Shown here one piece after another: positions 1 to 8,037 of a DNA stretch of 64,000 nt. A program made the translations under genes and the position numbers. Numbering within the stretch: position 1 is the stretch's first letter; the number at the start of each line of letters is the position of its first letter. Origin of the DNA: Olsenella_L sp051876355 (GTDB lineage Bacteria; Actinomycetota; Coriobacteriia; Coriobacteriales; Atopobiaceae); NCBI GenBank assembly GCA_051876355.1, contig JBJEHU010000006.1:95914-159913 (forward strand). The letters are read 5' to 3'. The notes beneath the pieces are model-generated. The model had not been told where the DNA came from. It saw only the letters and a list, made by a program, of their open reading frames with translations, and did not search any database.

Positions 1-982
1 TGACCGTCGTGCCCTTCGCGGCATACTTCGTCGCATTGTCCACGAGGATCTTCGCGAGGCGCTTCAGGGACTGCGCATCTCCCTTGACCTTGAGGTTCGG
101 CTCGATCGTGCCCTCGAGCATGCAGCCACGCTCGAATGCCATTGCATCGAACTCGAGGGCGACATTGTCCACGATATCTGAGAAGTCGAGCGTCTCCTGC
201 GGCATCTTGTCCTTCGTCGCTGTCCCGTTCTCGTCTGCACGGGCAAGCGTCAGCAGGTCGTTCACGAGCGATGCCATCTGCTGTGCCTCATCTGCTGTGG
301 AGTCGACCCAGCGGCGGGAATCCTCGGGGAGCTTCGGGTCGCTCTGGAGGATCTGGCTGTTCGCGAGGATGACGGCAAGCGGCGTCTTGAGCTCATGCGA
401 AGCATCGGCGACGAAGCGCTTCTGCGACTGCCAGGCTTCCTGCACCGGCTTCAGCATCCATTTCGTGAGATACCAGGTGATGAAGACAAGGGCGACCAGC
501 GCGCTCGAGATGATGACGGCAGCAGAGACGAGCTGGCGCGAGAACGTCTCGTCGAGGATCGAAGTCTCGACGAGCGCAATCGTCGTCGTGCCGTCAGAGT
601 TGCTCGTGGATTCCCATTGGATGTGCTGGTCGGCGATGCGTCCCGAGGCCTGGCCGGAATCGAGGACCTTCGCGATCGTATCCTGCAGCTGGTCCTCGGA
701 GAGCTGGGCAATCGTCGTCGTATAGCCCGTGATCGTGCCATCGCTCTCGACCCTGACTGCTGCCGTCAGCATGTTGGGGCGCGGGCTGTCCTTCCCGAGA
801 TCGACCTTCGAGGAGACAGAGGTGGAGTTCACTTCGCGCAGGACGTGCTCGAGGCTCTCCCGTACCATCTGCTGCTGGTTGCTGTAGGTCGAATAAAGGC
901 TCATACCCATGACACCCACGAGTATGAGCCCTACGAGAAGAACCGTGACGATCACGAACTGCTTATGCAGTTTCTTGAGCAT
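1..982 (-). CDS. Sensor histidine kinase, truncated by the left window edge
   Basis: Membrane sensor kinase of a two-component system; 327 codons are visible and the rest of the ATP-binding domain lies outside the window. A hydrophobic segment at about residues 8-30 and a second at about 158-178 enclose a sensor region of roughly 125 residues with no recognised domain. The H-box reads FVADASHELKTPL, with H196 as the predicted phosphoacceptor. The start of the N-box (DNATKYA) sits close to the edge. The gene lies five bases downstream of its response regulator, so the two are surely co-transcribed. The signal sensed cannot be told from sequence. This is a genuine edge truncation, not a pseudogene. 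Confidence 0.93.
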   Translation of the reverse strand, partial: MLKKLHKQFVIVTVLLVGLILVGVMGMSLYSTYSNQQQMVRESLEHVLREVNSTSVSSKVDLGKDSPRPNMLTAAVRVESDGTITGYTTTIAQLSEDQLQDTIAKVLDSGQASGRIADQHIQWESTSNSDGTTTIALVETSILDETFSRQLVSAAVIISSALVALVFITWYLTKWMLKPVQEAWQSQKRFVADASHELKTPLAVILANSQILQSDPKLPEDSRRWVDSTADEAQQMASLVNDLLTLARADENGTATKDKMPQETLDFSDIVDNVALEFDAMAFERGCMLEGTIEPNLKVKGDAQSLKRLAKILVDNATKYAAKGTTV

Positions 983-987
983 CTATG

Positions 988-1668
988 CTACTCCTGATCG
1001 AACATCTCCAGACGATAGCCGAGCATGCGCAGGGTCGTGATCTGGACCTTCGAGTTGATGTGGTTGAGCTTCTTGCGAAGGAACGAGATGTAGGCTTCTG
1101 CGGAGTTCTCGGAAGCCTCGCCGTCCGTGCCCCAGACACGGGTCAGGAGGTCCTGCTTGGAGACGACGCGCTGTGTGGAGCTCATGAGGAGCTTCAGCAC
1201 CTCGAACTCCTTGCCGGAGAGGTGGACGGACTTCGTGCCGCAGGAGAGATCGTGCGTGTTGAGGTCGAGCGTGAGGTCGCCGAAGTTTGCCTCGTCGAGC
1301 ATCACGGCGCCCTGGCGGCGGCCAAGGGCACGGACACGGGCCAGGAACTCTGCGGACTCGAACGGCTTCGTCAGATAGTCGTCAGCGCCGGCATCGAGGC
1401 CCTCGACCTTGTCTTCCGTGGACGTGCGCGCCGTCAGCATGAGGACCGGCGTGGAGTTCTTTTCATGGCGGAGATTGCGGAGAAGCTCGATGCCGTCCAT
1501 GCCGGGAAGCATGCGGTCGAGCACGATGAGGTCATACAGGCCGCTCTCTGCATAGGTGAGGCCGCTCTGCCCGTCATACGTTGCCTCGGCATTGTAGCCG
1601 GCATCCGTCAGTATGCGGACGATTGCATCGGCGAGCTTGCGCTCGTCTTCTATTACCAGTACATTCAT
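988..1668 (-). CDS. OmpR/PhoB-family response regulator
   Basis: Cytoplasmic transcription factor of 226 aa. The receiver domain (about 1-120) has acidic pocket E8-D9, phosphoacceptor D51 in LDRMLPGMDG, T79 and K101 in DYLTKPF. A C-terminal winged helix (about 128-225) contains the family signature from LSGKEFEVLKLL to the final LGYRLE. I start at the ATG giving MNVLVIEDE; an upstream in-frame ATG would add seven atypical residues. Its partner kinase follows immediately. Two TTAAG direct repeats 11 bp apart lie in the upstream region, which would suit autoregulation by this family. The target genes are unknown. Confidence 0.95.
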   Translation of the reverse strand: MNVLVIEDERKLADAIVRILTDAGYNAEATYDGQSGLTYAESGLYDLIVLDRMLPGMDGIELLRNLRHEKNSTPVLMLTARTSTEDKVEGLDAGADDYLTKPFESAEFLARVRALGRRQGAVMLDEANFGDLTLDLNTHDLSCGTKSVHLSGKEFEVLKLLMSSTQRVVSKQDLLTRVWGTDGEASENSAEAYISFLRKKLNHINSKVQITTLRMLGYRLEMFDQE

Positions 1669-1724
1669 GAGGCCATTCCTTCCTGCCATGAGAGCAAGGC
1701 CATACGCTGTGGAACTTGTCGCGT

Positions 1725-1756
1725 ATCGTACGTGGCCGAGCTTAAGCTACTCTTAA
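1725..1756 (-). promoter_or_regulatory. Putative autoregulatory operator of the two-component operon
   Basis: On the minus strand TTAAG occurs twice with exactly 11 bp between starts (plus-strand CTTAA at 1752-1756 and 1741-1745), followed by a -10-like TACGAT (1730-1725). Direct repeats with about 11-bp period placed over the -35 region are the usual binding architecture for OmpR/PhoB-family regulators. No good -35 hexamer is present, as expected for an activated promoter. The assignment is inference from spacing and position only. Confidence 0.4.
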
Positions 1757-1827
1757 CATCTTCCCCTCAGACGTCTGAAAGCGCGGAATCGCCGCAAAGT
1801 CGCTGGCTGCTCCACAAAAACTGCACC

Positions 1828-1855
1828 TTGCAAGCTCGGTACAGAGTCGTACAAT
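1828..1855 (+). promoter_or_regulatory. Promoter of the rpsP-glyS operon
   Basis: TTGCAA (1828-1833) and TACAAT (1850-1855) are separated by 16 bp, a good sigma-70-type promoter. The leader of about 70 nt contains a 7-bp stem, GCGGCCC at 1880-1886 with GGGCCGC at 1908-1914, before the Shine-Dalgarno AGGAG. The stem could be regulatory but no known motif is recognised. Confidence 0.6.
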
Positions 1856-1934
1856 TTACAGATGCTGTATAGAGCCAATGCGGCCCATCATCCCTACATT
1901 CATCAGAGGGCCGCGCGTCTAGAGGAGTTTTGCC

Positions 1935-2243
1935 TTGGCAGTTAAGATTCGCCTGGCCCGCCATGGTGCCAAGAAGCGTCCGTACTATCGTGTTGTCGTC
2001 GCTGACGGCCGCAGCCCGCGCGATGGCCGCCTGATCGAGGAGGTCGGCCGCTACAACCCGCTGACCAACCCGAAGACCATCGAGCTCGACCTCGAGAAGG
2101 TCGACGCCTGGATCGCCAAGGGCGCCCAGCCCTCCAGCGCTGTGTCCCACCTCATCGACATCGTGCGCACCGGCGCTCCTGCACCCGAGAAGAAGGCAAA
2201 GCTTTCGAAGAAGGCTGCTGCTAAGGCTGCAAAGGCTGAGTAG
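1935..2243 (+). CDS. rpsP: 30S ribosomal protein bS16
   Basis: Small-subunit protein, 102 aa. The N-terminus MAVKIRLARHGAKKRPYYR is typical of bS16, and a basic, Ala/Lys-rich tail of about 20 residues extends the core, as in several actinobacteria. The start codon is TTG, supported by AGGAG eight bases upstream and by the conserved N-terminus. It is first gene of an operon in the classical order rpsP, KH-domain protein, rimM, trmD, which couples ribosomal protein synthesis to rRNA and tRNA maturation. Length and sequence leave no real alternative. Confidence 0.98.
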   Translation: MAVKIRLARHGAKKRPYYRVVVADGRSPRDGRLIEEVGRYNPLTNPKTIELDLEKVDAWIAKGAQPSSAVSHLIDIVRTGAPAPEKKAKLSKKAAAKAAKAE

Positions 2244-2247
2244 TCGC

Positions 2248-2544
2248 ATGGCTGAGGAAATCGATCAGACCACGGACGAGACCGAGGCCGACGTCGAGAT
2301 GCCCTCAGACAAGGTCGCGGACCTGGTTGAGTATATCGTCTGCGGTCTCGTGGACGATCAGGATGCTGTCTCCCTCGATGTGACGGATTCCGAGAATGGA
2401 ACGCTCATCGAGGTCAGCTGCGCTGCTGCCGATGCCGGCCGCGTCATTGGCCGCAAGGGCCGTACCATCAAGGCCATCCGCACGCTTTCCCGTGCACTCG
2501 GACAGCGTGTCGGCACGTCGGTAGAGGTAGAGGTGTTGGGCTAG
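2248..2544 (+). CDS. khpA: KH-domain RNA-binding protein KhpA
   Basis: RNA-binding protein of 98 aa. The single KH domain occupies about residues 22-98 and has the GxxG loop G68-R-K-G71 inside GRVIGRKG. Residues 1-20 form an acidic, probably disordered extension longer than in the usual protein of about 80 aa. It lies four bases after rpsP and three before rimM. In Gram-positives KhpA partners with KhpB in RNA binding and influences cell division and envelope growth; that role is family knowledge, not visible here. Confidence 0.93.
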   Translation: MAEEIDQTTDETEADVEMPSDKVADLVEYIVCGLVDDQDAVSLDVTDSENGTLIEVSCAAADAGRVIGRKGRTIKAIRTLSRALGQRVGTSVEVEVLG

Positions 2545-2547
2545 GGC

Positions 2548-3069
2548 ATGCCCGATTATCGCGTGATAGCCCGTGTCGCAAAGGCGCACGGGAAAAAGGG
2601 GGAGGTCGTGACGGTTCCCGTCCACGGCCTTCCCTCTCTTATGCATGAAGGGCTTTCTGTCTGTGTCGTGCCGCCCAGGCTCAAGGGGCCACGCTGGCAC
2701 AGGGTGCTTTCCTGCACCTCGGACGGACGCGGACAGCGCATAGCCCTGGATGGGGTCGCAGACCTCGGAGCTGCAGAGGCCTTGGTAGGCCGCTCGCTCC
2801 TCGTGTCTGTCGAAGACCTTCCTGATGACTTCGCCTATATGGACCTCGATCGCCTGATAGGAAGGCATGTCGAAGATCCGGCATATGGAGATCTCGGCGA
2901 GATCGAGGAGATCCTCCAGGGTCCCGCAAACGATGTCTGGGTCATTCGGGGCAGCGAGGCAGGAGAGATCCTTCTGCCTGTCATAGATGCCGTCGTGCCT
3001 TCGATTCCGTCGGCTGGCAGCATCGAGGTGCATGTGCCGAAAGGCACGATACCCGAGGAGGGGGACTAG
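2548..3069 (+). CDS. rimM: Ribosome maturation factor RimM
   Basis: Assembly factor for the 30S head that binds uS19 near 16S helices 31-33b. At 173 aa it has the normal length, with an N-terminal beta-barrel (about 1-85, opening YRVIARVAKAHGKKGEV) and a PRC-barrel domain (about 95-165, with LIGRHVEDPAYGDLGEI). It sits between khpA and trmD and directly abuts trmD, whose GTG follows its stop codon without a gap, so translational coupling is likely. Confidence 0.96.
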   Translation: MPDYRVIARVAKAHGKKGEVVTVPVHGLPSLMHEGLSVCVVPPRLKGPRWHRVLSCTSDGRGQRIALDGVADLGAAEALVGRSLLVSVEDLPDDFAYMDLDRLIGRHVEDPAYGDLGEIEEILQGPANDVWVIRGSEAGEILLPVIDAVVPSIPSAGSIEVHVPKGTIPEEGD

Positions 3070-3819
3070 GTGCTCTTCGAAGCGATATCCGTCATCCCCG
3101 AAGTGTTCGAGCCCTATGTCGCAGCCTCCATCCTGGGACGTGCCCGCAGGAAGGGCGTCTTCGATTTTGCTGCATACGATCTGAGGACCTGGACGCATGA
3201 TAGGCACCGCACGGTCGACGATGCGCCTTTCGGAGGCGGACAGGGCATGCTCATGAAGCCCCAGCCCATCTTCGAAGCAGTGCATGCCGTATCGGATATG
3301 CATGAGGAGAAGCCCTATACGATCTTCTTTTCGCCCTGCGGAGAGACGCTCTCGGAAAAGACGGCCCAGGAGCTCTCGGAAAAGGACCGCATCCTCTTTG
3401 TGTGCGGCCGCTACGAGGGCATGGACGAGCGCTGCTATACGCTTGCGGACAAGGTGCTTTCCATCGGAGACTATGTGCTCACCGGAGGAGAGCTTGCCTC
3501 TCTAGTCGTCATGGATGCGGTCGTGAGGCTTCTGCCGGGAGCGCTCGGAGACGAGAAGAGCGCGCTCGACGAGTCATTCTCCGACGGCCTGCTCGAATAT
3601 GCACAATACACGCGTCCTGCCTCGTTCGAAGGCATGGATGTACCTGAAGTGCTGCTTTCCGGAGACCATGGAAAGGTCGATGCCTGGAGAAGGAGAAGCT
3701 CGCTTGAGCGTACGGCTGCCTGGCGGCCAGACCTTCTCGAGGGGGCAGACCTTTCGCCGGAAGAGCAGCGCATCGTAGAAGAAGCGAGAGAGGAGCGAGA
3801 TGGCAGCACGCCATGCTGA
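3070..3819 (+). CDS. trmD: tRNA (guanine-N1)-methyltransferase TrmD
   Basis: SAM-dependent enzyme that makes m1G37 in tRNAs with G36 and prevents +1 frameshifting. At 249 aa it shows the SPOUT-family signatures: PFGGGQGM (53-60), GRYEGMDER (113-121) and the knot loop SIGDYVLTGGE (131-141). The start is GTG, immediately after the rimM stop. The end overlaps lepB by 20 bp, which suggests coupled expression. Length and motifs are standard. Confidence 0.97.
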   Translation: MLFEAISVIPEVFEPYVAASILGRARRKGVFDFAAYDLRTWTHDRHRTVDDAPFGGGQGMLMKPQPIFEAVHAVSDMHEEKPYTIFFSPCGETLSEKTAQELSEKDRILFVCGRYEGMDERCYTLADKVLSIGDYVLTGGELASLVVMDAVVRLLPGALGDEKSALDESFSDGLLEYAQYTRPASFEGMDVPEVLLSGDHGKVDAWRRRSSLERTAAWRPDLLEGADLSPEEQRIVEEAREERDGSTPC

Positions 3820-4375
3820 TACGGGCGAAGATGCCCCGAAACACAACGAATTCCTCGAATGGATCCTCGTCATTGCGATAGCGATCGGCTGCGCTCTGGC
3901 ATTCCGCACATTCGTCGCGGAGGTCTATGAAGTGCCATCGGGCTCGATGCTCGATACGATCCAGATAGGAGATCGGCTTGTCGGCGAGAAGGTCTCGTAC
4001 CACTTCACGTCGCCGAAGCAGGGCGACATCGTCACGTTCATCGATCCTGAAGACCACACGACGACGCTCATCAAGCGCGTGATCGCCACAGCGGGACAGA
4101 CCGTCGAATTCAAGGACGGCATCGTCTACGTCGACGGCGAGGCGCTCGACGAGCCCTATACGGAAGGCAAGCCGACCGAGCCGCTCTCGATGCAGGCTGC
4201 GAGCGTTGGCTCCATAGAGTACCCTTATACCGTACCGGATGGCTGCGTCTGGGTGATGGGGGACAACAGGACCAATTCGCTCGATTCCCGCTATTTCGGT
4301 CCCATCGAGGTCAGCTCCATCACCTCGCATGGGCTGTTCATCTTCTGGCCGCTATCGGATGCCGGCTCTCTGTAG
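3800..4375 (+). CDS. lepB: Type I signal peptidase LepB
   Basis: Membrane serine protease that removes signal peptides from Sec and Tat substrates. At 191 aa it is the short Gram-positive form with a single N-terminal transmembrane anchor (about 20-38). The Ser-Lys dyad is S49 in PSGSML and K92 in LIKRVIA, and the box E motif MGDNRTNSLDSRYFG is present near the C-terminus. It overlaps the end of trmD, an arrangement that places the secretion enzyme in the translation operon. No second catalytic copy is seen in this window. Confidence 0.96.
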   Translation: MAARHADTGEDAPKHNEFLEWILVIAIAIGCALAFRTFVAEVYEVPSGSMLDTIQIGDRLVGEKVSYHFTSPKQGDIVTFIDPEDHTTTLIKRVIATAGQTVEFKDGIVYVDGEALDEPYTEGKPTEPLSMQAASVGSIEYPYTVPDGCVWVMGDNRTNSLDSRYFGPIEVSSITSHGLFIFWPLSDAGSL

Positions 4376-4406
4376 CAGGCACGCATACACACGAAGGAGA
4401 TATGTC

Positions 4407-5312
4407 ATGGGCACCTCTGCGCTCACATTCCAGGACATGATCCTGGCGCTCGAGCATTACTGGGCAGACAAGGGCTGCACTGTCATGCAGCCGTATGACT
4501 CCGAGGTAGGCGCTGGCACGTTCCACACGGCAACGCTTCTGCGCTCGCTCGGTCCCGACGCCTGGAGGACCTGCTACCCGCAGCCCTGCCGCCGTCCTGC
4601 CGATGGCCGCTACGGCGACAACCCGAACCGCATGCAGCACTACTACCAGTTCCAGGTCGTGCTGAAGCCCTGCCCCGAGGATTCGCAGGACCTCTACCTC
4701 GGCTCCCTTGCCGCCATCGGCCTCGATCCTGCGGAGCACGATGTGCGCTTCGTCGAGGATGACTGGGAGAGCCCGACGCTCGGCGCCTGGGGCCTTGGCT
4801 GGGAAGTCTGGATGGACGGCATGGAGGTCACGCAGTACACGTACTTTCAGCAGGTCGGCGGCATCGAGGTCGACCCGGTCCCCGTCGAGATCACGTACGG
4901 CCTCGAGCGCATCGCCATGTATGCGCAGGGCAAGAACTCCGTCTACGACATCGTCTGGAGCTACCTGCCGGATGGCACGCCGATGACGTACGGCGACGTG
5001 TTCCACGAGAACGAGGTCGAGTTCTCGGCCTACAACTTCGAGGTCGCCAACGTCGACATGATGAGGAACAAGTTCGATGACTACGAGCAGGAGTGCCACT
5101 CCTGCCTCGAGCGCGAGCTGCCGCTTCCTGCCTATGACTGCGTCATGAAGTGCTCCCATGCCTTCAACCTCCTCGATTCGCGCGGCGCCATCTCTGCGAC
5201 GGAGCGCGCGAACTACATCCTGCGTGTCCGTACGCTCGCAAAGCTCTGCTGCGAGTCCTATCTCGAGCACGTGGCCAACCGGAACAAGGCACAGGAAGGC
5301 GAGGTGGCCTAG
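4407..5312 (+). CDS. glyQ: Glycyl-tRNA synthetase alpha subunit
   Basis: Catalytic class II subunit of the alpha2beta2 glycyl-tRNA synthetase, 301 aa. It opens TSALTFQDMILALEHYW, and the stretch GAGTFHTATLLRSLGP and the motif NPNRMQHYYQFQV are characteristic. The start is ATG with AAGGAG eight bases upstream; an in-frame extension to an earlier ATG would overlap lepB and lacks a ribosome site. It ends exactly where glyS begins. The heterotetrameric form is the common type in most bacteria, unlike the single-chain enzyme of many other Actinobacteria. Confidence 0.97.
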   Translation: MGTSALTFQDMILALEHYWADKGCTVMQPYDSEVGAGTFHTATLLRSLGPDAWRTCYPQPCRRPADGRYGDNPNRMQHYYQFQVVLKPCPEDSQDLYLGSLAAIGLDPAEHDVRFVEDDWESPTLGAWGLGWEVWMDGMEVTQYTYFQQVGGIEVDPVPVEITYGLERIAMYAQGKNSVYDIVWSYLPDGTPMTYGDVFHENEVEFSAYNFEVANVDMMRNKFDDYEQECHSCLERELPLPAYDCVMKCSHAFNLLDSRGAISATERANYILRVRTLAKLCCESYLEHVANRNKAQEGEVA

Positions 5313-7409
5313 ATGGCCGAAACGAAGGACTTTCTGCTGGAGATCGGCACGGAAGAGATGCCGAGCGCTCCGCTCATGAATGCACAGAAGCAGCTCGGGA
5401 CGCTCGTCTCGAAGAGGCTTGACGCCGAGGGGCTCTCCCACGGCGCGGTCACGACGTTCTCGACGCCGAGGCGCCTGACCGTCATGGTCAAGGATGTCGC
5501 AACGGCGACCGAAGAGGTCCATGAGATCAAGCGCGGCCCGAATGCCGCCATCGCCTTCGACAAGGATGGCAAGCCCTCGAAGGCAGCCCAGGGCTTCGCG
5601 CGCAAGTTCGGCCTCGCAGCAGAGGACCTCGCTGTGCGCGAGGACAAGGACGGAAAGACCTATGTCTGGGCCGAGAAGTCCGTGCCGTCCCGTGCTGCAG
5701 AGGGCATCCTCTCGTCCCTTGGCCATGACACGATTGCCGGCCTCGAGTGGCCGAACTACCGCAGCCAGCGATGGGGATCCGAGCATGAGACGTTCGTGCG
5801 CCCGATCCGCTGGATCGTGGCACTGCTCGGCGACGAGATCGTGCCGGTTACCTATGCCGGCGTCACGAGCGGCAACAAGACGCGCGGACACCGCGTGCTC
5901 GGTCCAGGCGAGCATGTCGTGGCAACGCCTGCCGACTATGAGAGCGTCCTTGAGAAGGCTGGCGTCCTCGGCGAGAAGAGGCGCCGCGAGGTCATCCTCG
6001 AGGGCGTCCGCAAGGTCGAGGAGGAGCGCGGCGGCGCCCATGTGGACATGCCGAAGCGCACGTTCGACGAGGTCGTGAACCTCTGCGAATGGCCGACGGT
6101 GCTTGTCGGCAAGTTCGATGAGGAGTTCCTCAAGGTCCCGCATGAGATCATCTGCGAGTCAATGCTCACGAACCAGCGCTACTTCCCGATCTACAACAAG
6201 GATGGGGAGCTCACGCGAGAGTTCGTCGTCGTCTCGAATGCCGATCCGAAGGTCTCGAAGACCGTCGTCGACGGCAATGAGCGTGTCGTGCGTGCCCGTC
6301 TCGACGATGCGAAGTTCTTCTACGAGGAGGACCTGAAGCATCCGCTCGAGTACTACGTCGACAAGCTCGACAAGGTCGTGTTCCAGGAGAAGCTCGGCAC
6401 GGTCCTCGAGAAGACGAAGCGCATGGTGAAGGTCGCAGGCGCTGTGGCGCGCGAGGCTGGTGCCACGGACGAGCAGACGAAGAATGCCGAGCGTGCAGCC
6501 TACCTGGCAAAGGCAGACCTCGTGACGCAGGCTGTCGTCGAGTTCACGAGCCAGCAGGGCGTCATGGGCGGCTACTATGCGAAGGCCTCCGGCGAGCCCG
6601 ACGAGGTGGCAGAGGCCATCCGCGAGCAGTACCGTCCGCGCTTCGCAGGCGACGAGATTCCTTCCGGCCTGGTGGGCCGCTGCGTCGCTATCGCAGACAA
6701 GCTCGATACCGTGTGCGGCATGTTCGCGATTGATGAGCCGCCAACAGGATCTTCCGACCCGTTCGCGCTGCGCAGGAGCGCCATCGGCATCATCGCGATG
6801 CTCCGCACGATGCCTTCGGTCTCGCTTTCCGCCATCATCAGGGCATCGCTTGCTGCCTACGCAGAGCAGGGGCTCGAGTTCGATGCCGAGAAGGTCGCCG
6901 AGGCGGTCGAGCAGTTCTTCGCTGGACGCCTTGCCGCCATCGCGAAGGACGAGGGCATCGCTCCCGATACGATCGAGGCTGTCTCTGCTGTCGGCGTCAT
7001 CGACCCGGACGAGTTCCTGAAGCGTGCGCATGCCCTCGACGAGGCCCGCACGGGCGAGCCTGAGCTCTTCGAGGACCTTGCCATTGCCTACGCACGTGCG
7101 TCGCATCTGGCCGATGCCTCGCTCGGCGAGGATGTGGACGAGTCCATCCTCACTGACCCCGAGAAGGGCCTGCTTTCCGCCTGCAGGGACGGCAGGGCAG
7201 AGGTTGCGTCCGCTCTTGCGGCAAAGGACTACGCAGGGGCGCTCTCGGCGCTCGCAAAGCTCCGCGAGCCGATCGATGCGTTCTTCGACGACGTCCTTGT
7301 CATGGATCCGGACGAGGCCATCAAGAACAACCATCTGAAGCTTCTGAACAAATTTGCGCAGACATTTGCCGATGTTGCCGATATCGGCTGCCTTTCGCGA
7401 AAGAAGTAG
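5313..7409 (+). CDS. glyS: Glycyl-tRNA synthetase beta subunit
   Basis: tRNA-binding subunit of glycyl-tRNA synthetase, 698 aa, the usual length. It begins KDFLLEIGTEEMPSAPL, the conserved beta-subunit start, and includes an HD-type region near the middle (NQRYFPIYNKDGEL and neighbouring segments) and a C-terminal DALR-type anticodon-binding domain. It abuts glyQ with no spacer and is followed by a clear hairpin terminator that ends the translation operon. Confidence 0.97.
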   Translation: MAETKDFLLEIGTEEMPSAPLMNAQKQLGTLVSKRLDAEGLSHGAVTTFSTPRRLTVMVKDVATATEEVHEIKRGPNAAIAFDKDGKPSKAAQGFARKFGLAAEDLAVREDKDGKTYVWAEKSVPSRAAEGILSSLGHDTIAGLEWPNYRSQRWGSEHETFVRPIRWIVALLGDEIVPVTYAGVTSGNKTRGHRVLGPGEHVVATPADYESVLEKAGVLGEKRRREVILEGVRKVEEERGGAHVDMPKRTFDEVVNLCEWPTVLVGKFDEEFLKVPHEIICESMLTNQRYFPIYNKDGELTREFVVVSNADPKVSKTVVDGNERVVRARLDDAKFFYEEDLKHPLEYYVDKLDKVVFQEKLGTVLEKTKRMVKVAGAVAREAGATDEQTKNAERAAYLAKADLVTQAVVEFTSQQGVMGGYYAKASGEPDEVAEAIREQYRPRFAGDEIPSGLVGRCVAIADKLDTVCGMFAIDEPPTGSSDPFALRRSAIGIIAMLRTMPSVSLSAIIRASLAAYAEQGLEFDAEKVAEAVEQFFAGRLAAIAKDEGIAPDTIEAVSAVGVIDPDEFLKRAHALDEARTGEPELFEDLAIAYARASHLADASLGEDVDESILTDPEKGLLSACRDGRAEVASALAAKDYAGALSALAKLREPIDAFFDDVLVMDPDEAIKNNHLKLLNKFAQTFADVADIGCLSRKK

Positions 7410-7417
7410 GGCATTTC

Positions 7418-7450
7418 GGCGGCTTCGCCATTGCGGAGCCGCCTTGTTTA
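7418..7450 (+). terminator. Rho-independent terminator of the rpsP-glyS operon
   Basis: An 11-bp stem with one U-G pair (7418-7428 against 7433-7443), loop CATT, is followed by the T-rich tail TTGTTTA. It lies just after the glyS stop. A weak promoter for the next gene (TTGCGG 7431-7436, TATGCT 7453-7458) may overlap its right arm. Confidence 0.75.
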
Positions 7451-7500
7451 TCTATGCTAGCTTTGCACGTATTCGTTCGAAATCGAAGGAGGAATCGGGC

Positions 7501-7881
7501 ATGGATACACTGGAGCTCGATTACCAGCCCCCCAAGGCCAAGGTCCTTGTTATCTCTGACTCTCTCGGCACGACGGCTTCTGCAGTGGTCGATGCTGCCG
7601 AAGCGCAGTTCGACAAGGATCTCGTGGATGTCGTCCGCCTCACCAGGGTCCGCACGATCGAAGAGGTCGAGAAGTTCCTGGACGAGCAGATGGAATCCGA
7701 CCGTCCGATGGCAGTGTTCCACACGATCGGCACTTCGGCACTGCGCCGCGAAGTCCGCGATGCCTGCGAGTCGAGGGGCATCCCTTCGATCGACCTCATG
7801 GGCCCGGCCATCACGGTGCTGTCCGGCCTCACGGGAGTCGAGCCGTCCGAGGAGGTCGGCGCTCTGCGCAACCGTCAGTAG
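7501..7881 (+). CDS. N-terminal half of a PPDK/PEP-synthase regulatory protein (DUF299-like)
   Basis: Protein of 126 aa resembling the first half of the PPSR/DUF299 family, bifunctional kinase/phosphorylases that switch pyruvate phosphate dikinase on and off. Visible family marks are VLVISDSLGTTASAVV near the N-terminus, the VFHTIGTSALRREV segment and GIPSIDLMGPAITVLSGLTG. Full-length members run to about 270 aa and carry a P-loop-like GVSRTSKTP segment in the second half. Here translation stops at residue 126 and no remnant of that half follows in any plus frame. The start is ATG after AAGGAGG. It sits directly upstream of ppdK, which supports a link to that enzyme. Whether it can regulate without the nucleotide-binding half is unknown. 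Confidence 0.7.
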   Translation: MDTLELDYQPPKAKVLVISDSLGTTASAVVDAAEAQFDKDLVDVVRLTRVRTIEEVEKFLDEQMESDRPMAVFHTIGTSALRREVRDACESRGIPSIDLMGPAITVLSGLTGVEPSEEVGALRNRQ

Positions 7882-7933
7882 CTGGGTATTTGCATGCCAG
7901 TTGCATAAACCGTTATAAAAATCAAGGTTTAAT

Positions 7934-7943
7934 CCGTTAACGG
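7934..7943. repeat. Perfect 10-bp palindrome CCGTTAACGG upstream of ppdK
   Basis: The palindrome lies in an AT-rich intergenic stretch 41 bp upstream of the TATAAT that probably drives ppdK. A dimeric repressor or activator could bind here. No known operator is recognised. Confidence 0.35.
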
Positions 7944-7983
7944 CTAAATCTCCATTCTGGCATAGCAGCATACCGTGCTTGGA

Positions 7984-7989
7984 TATAAT
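7984..7989 (+). promoter_or_regulatory. -10 element (TATAAT) for ppdK
   Basis: A perfect TATAAT lies 88 bp before the ppdK start, in a locally AT-rich segment. No convincing -35 hexamer stands 16-18 bp upstream, so the promoter may need an activator. A TTGACA at 8041-8046 was not chosen because nothing like a -10 follows it. Confidence 0.5.
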
Positions 7990-8005
7990 CCATTCGTGAT
8001 CAGTG

Positions 8006-8037
8006 GATGCCTGCCTCGGGTAACTGCGGCAGGCATC
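8006..8037 (+). promoter_or_regulatory. Leader hairpin in the ppdK 5' untranslated region
   Basis: A perfect 10-bp inverted repeat (8006-8015 against 8028-8037) with a 12-nt loop falls between the likely transcription start and the ribosome-binding site AAGGAG. No T-tract follows (TTATTGAC), so it is not a standard terminator. It may stabilise the mRNA or act as a regulatory structure. Confidence 0.55.

Noticed and set aside
4338..6143. A 601-codon antisense frame across glyQ-glyS
   Set aside because: Same codon-bias shadow effect; both plus-strand genes are unmistakable and no domain is seen in the antisense product.
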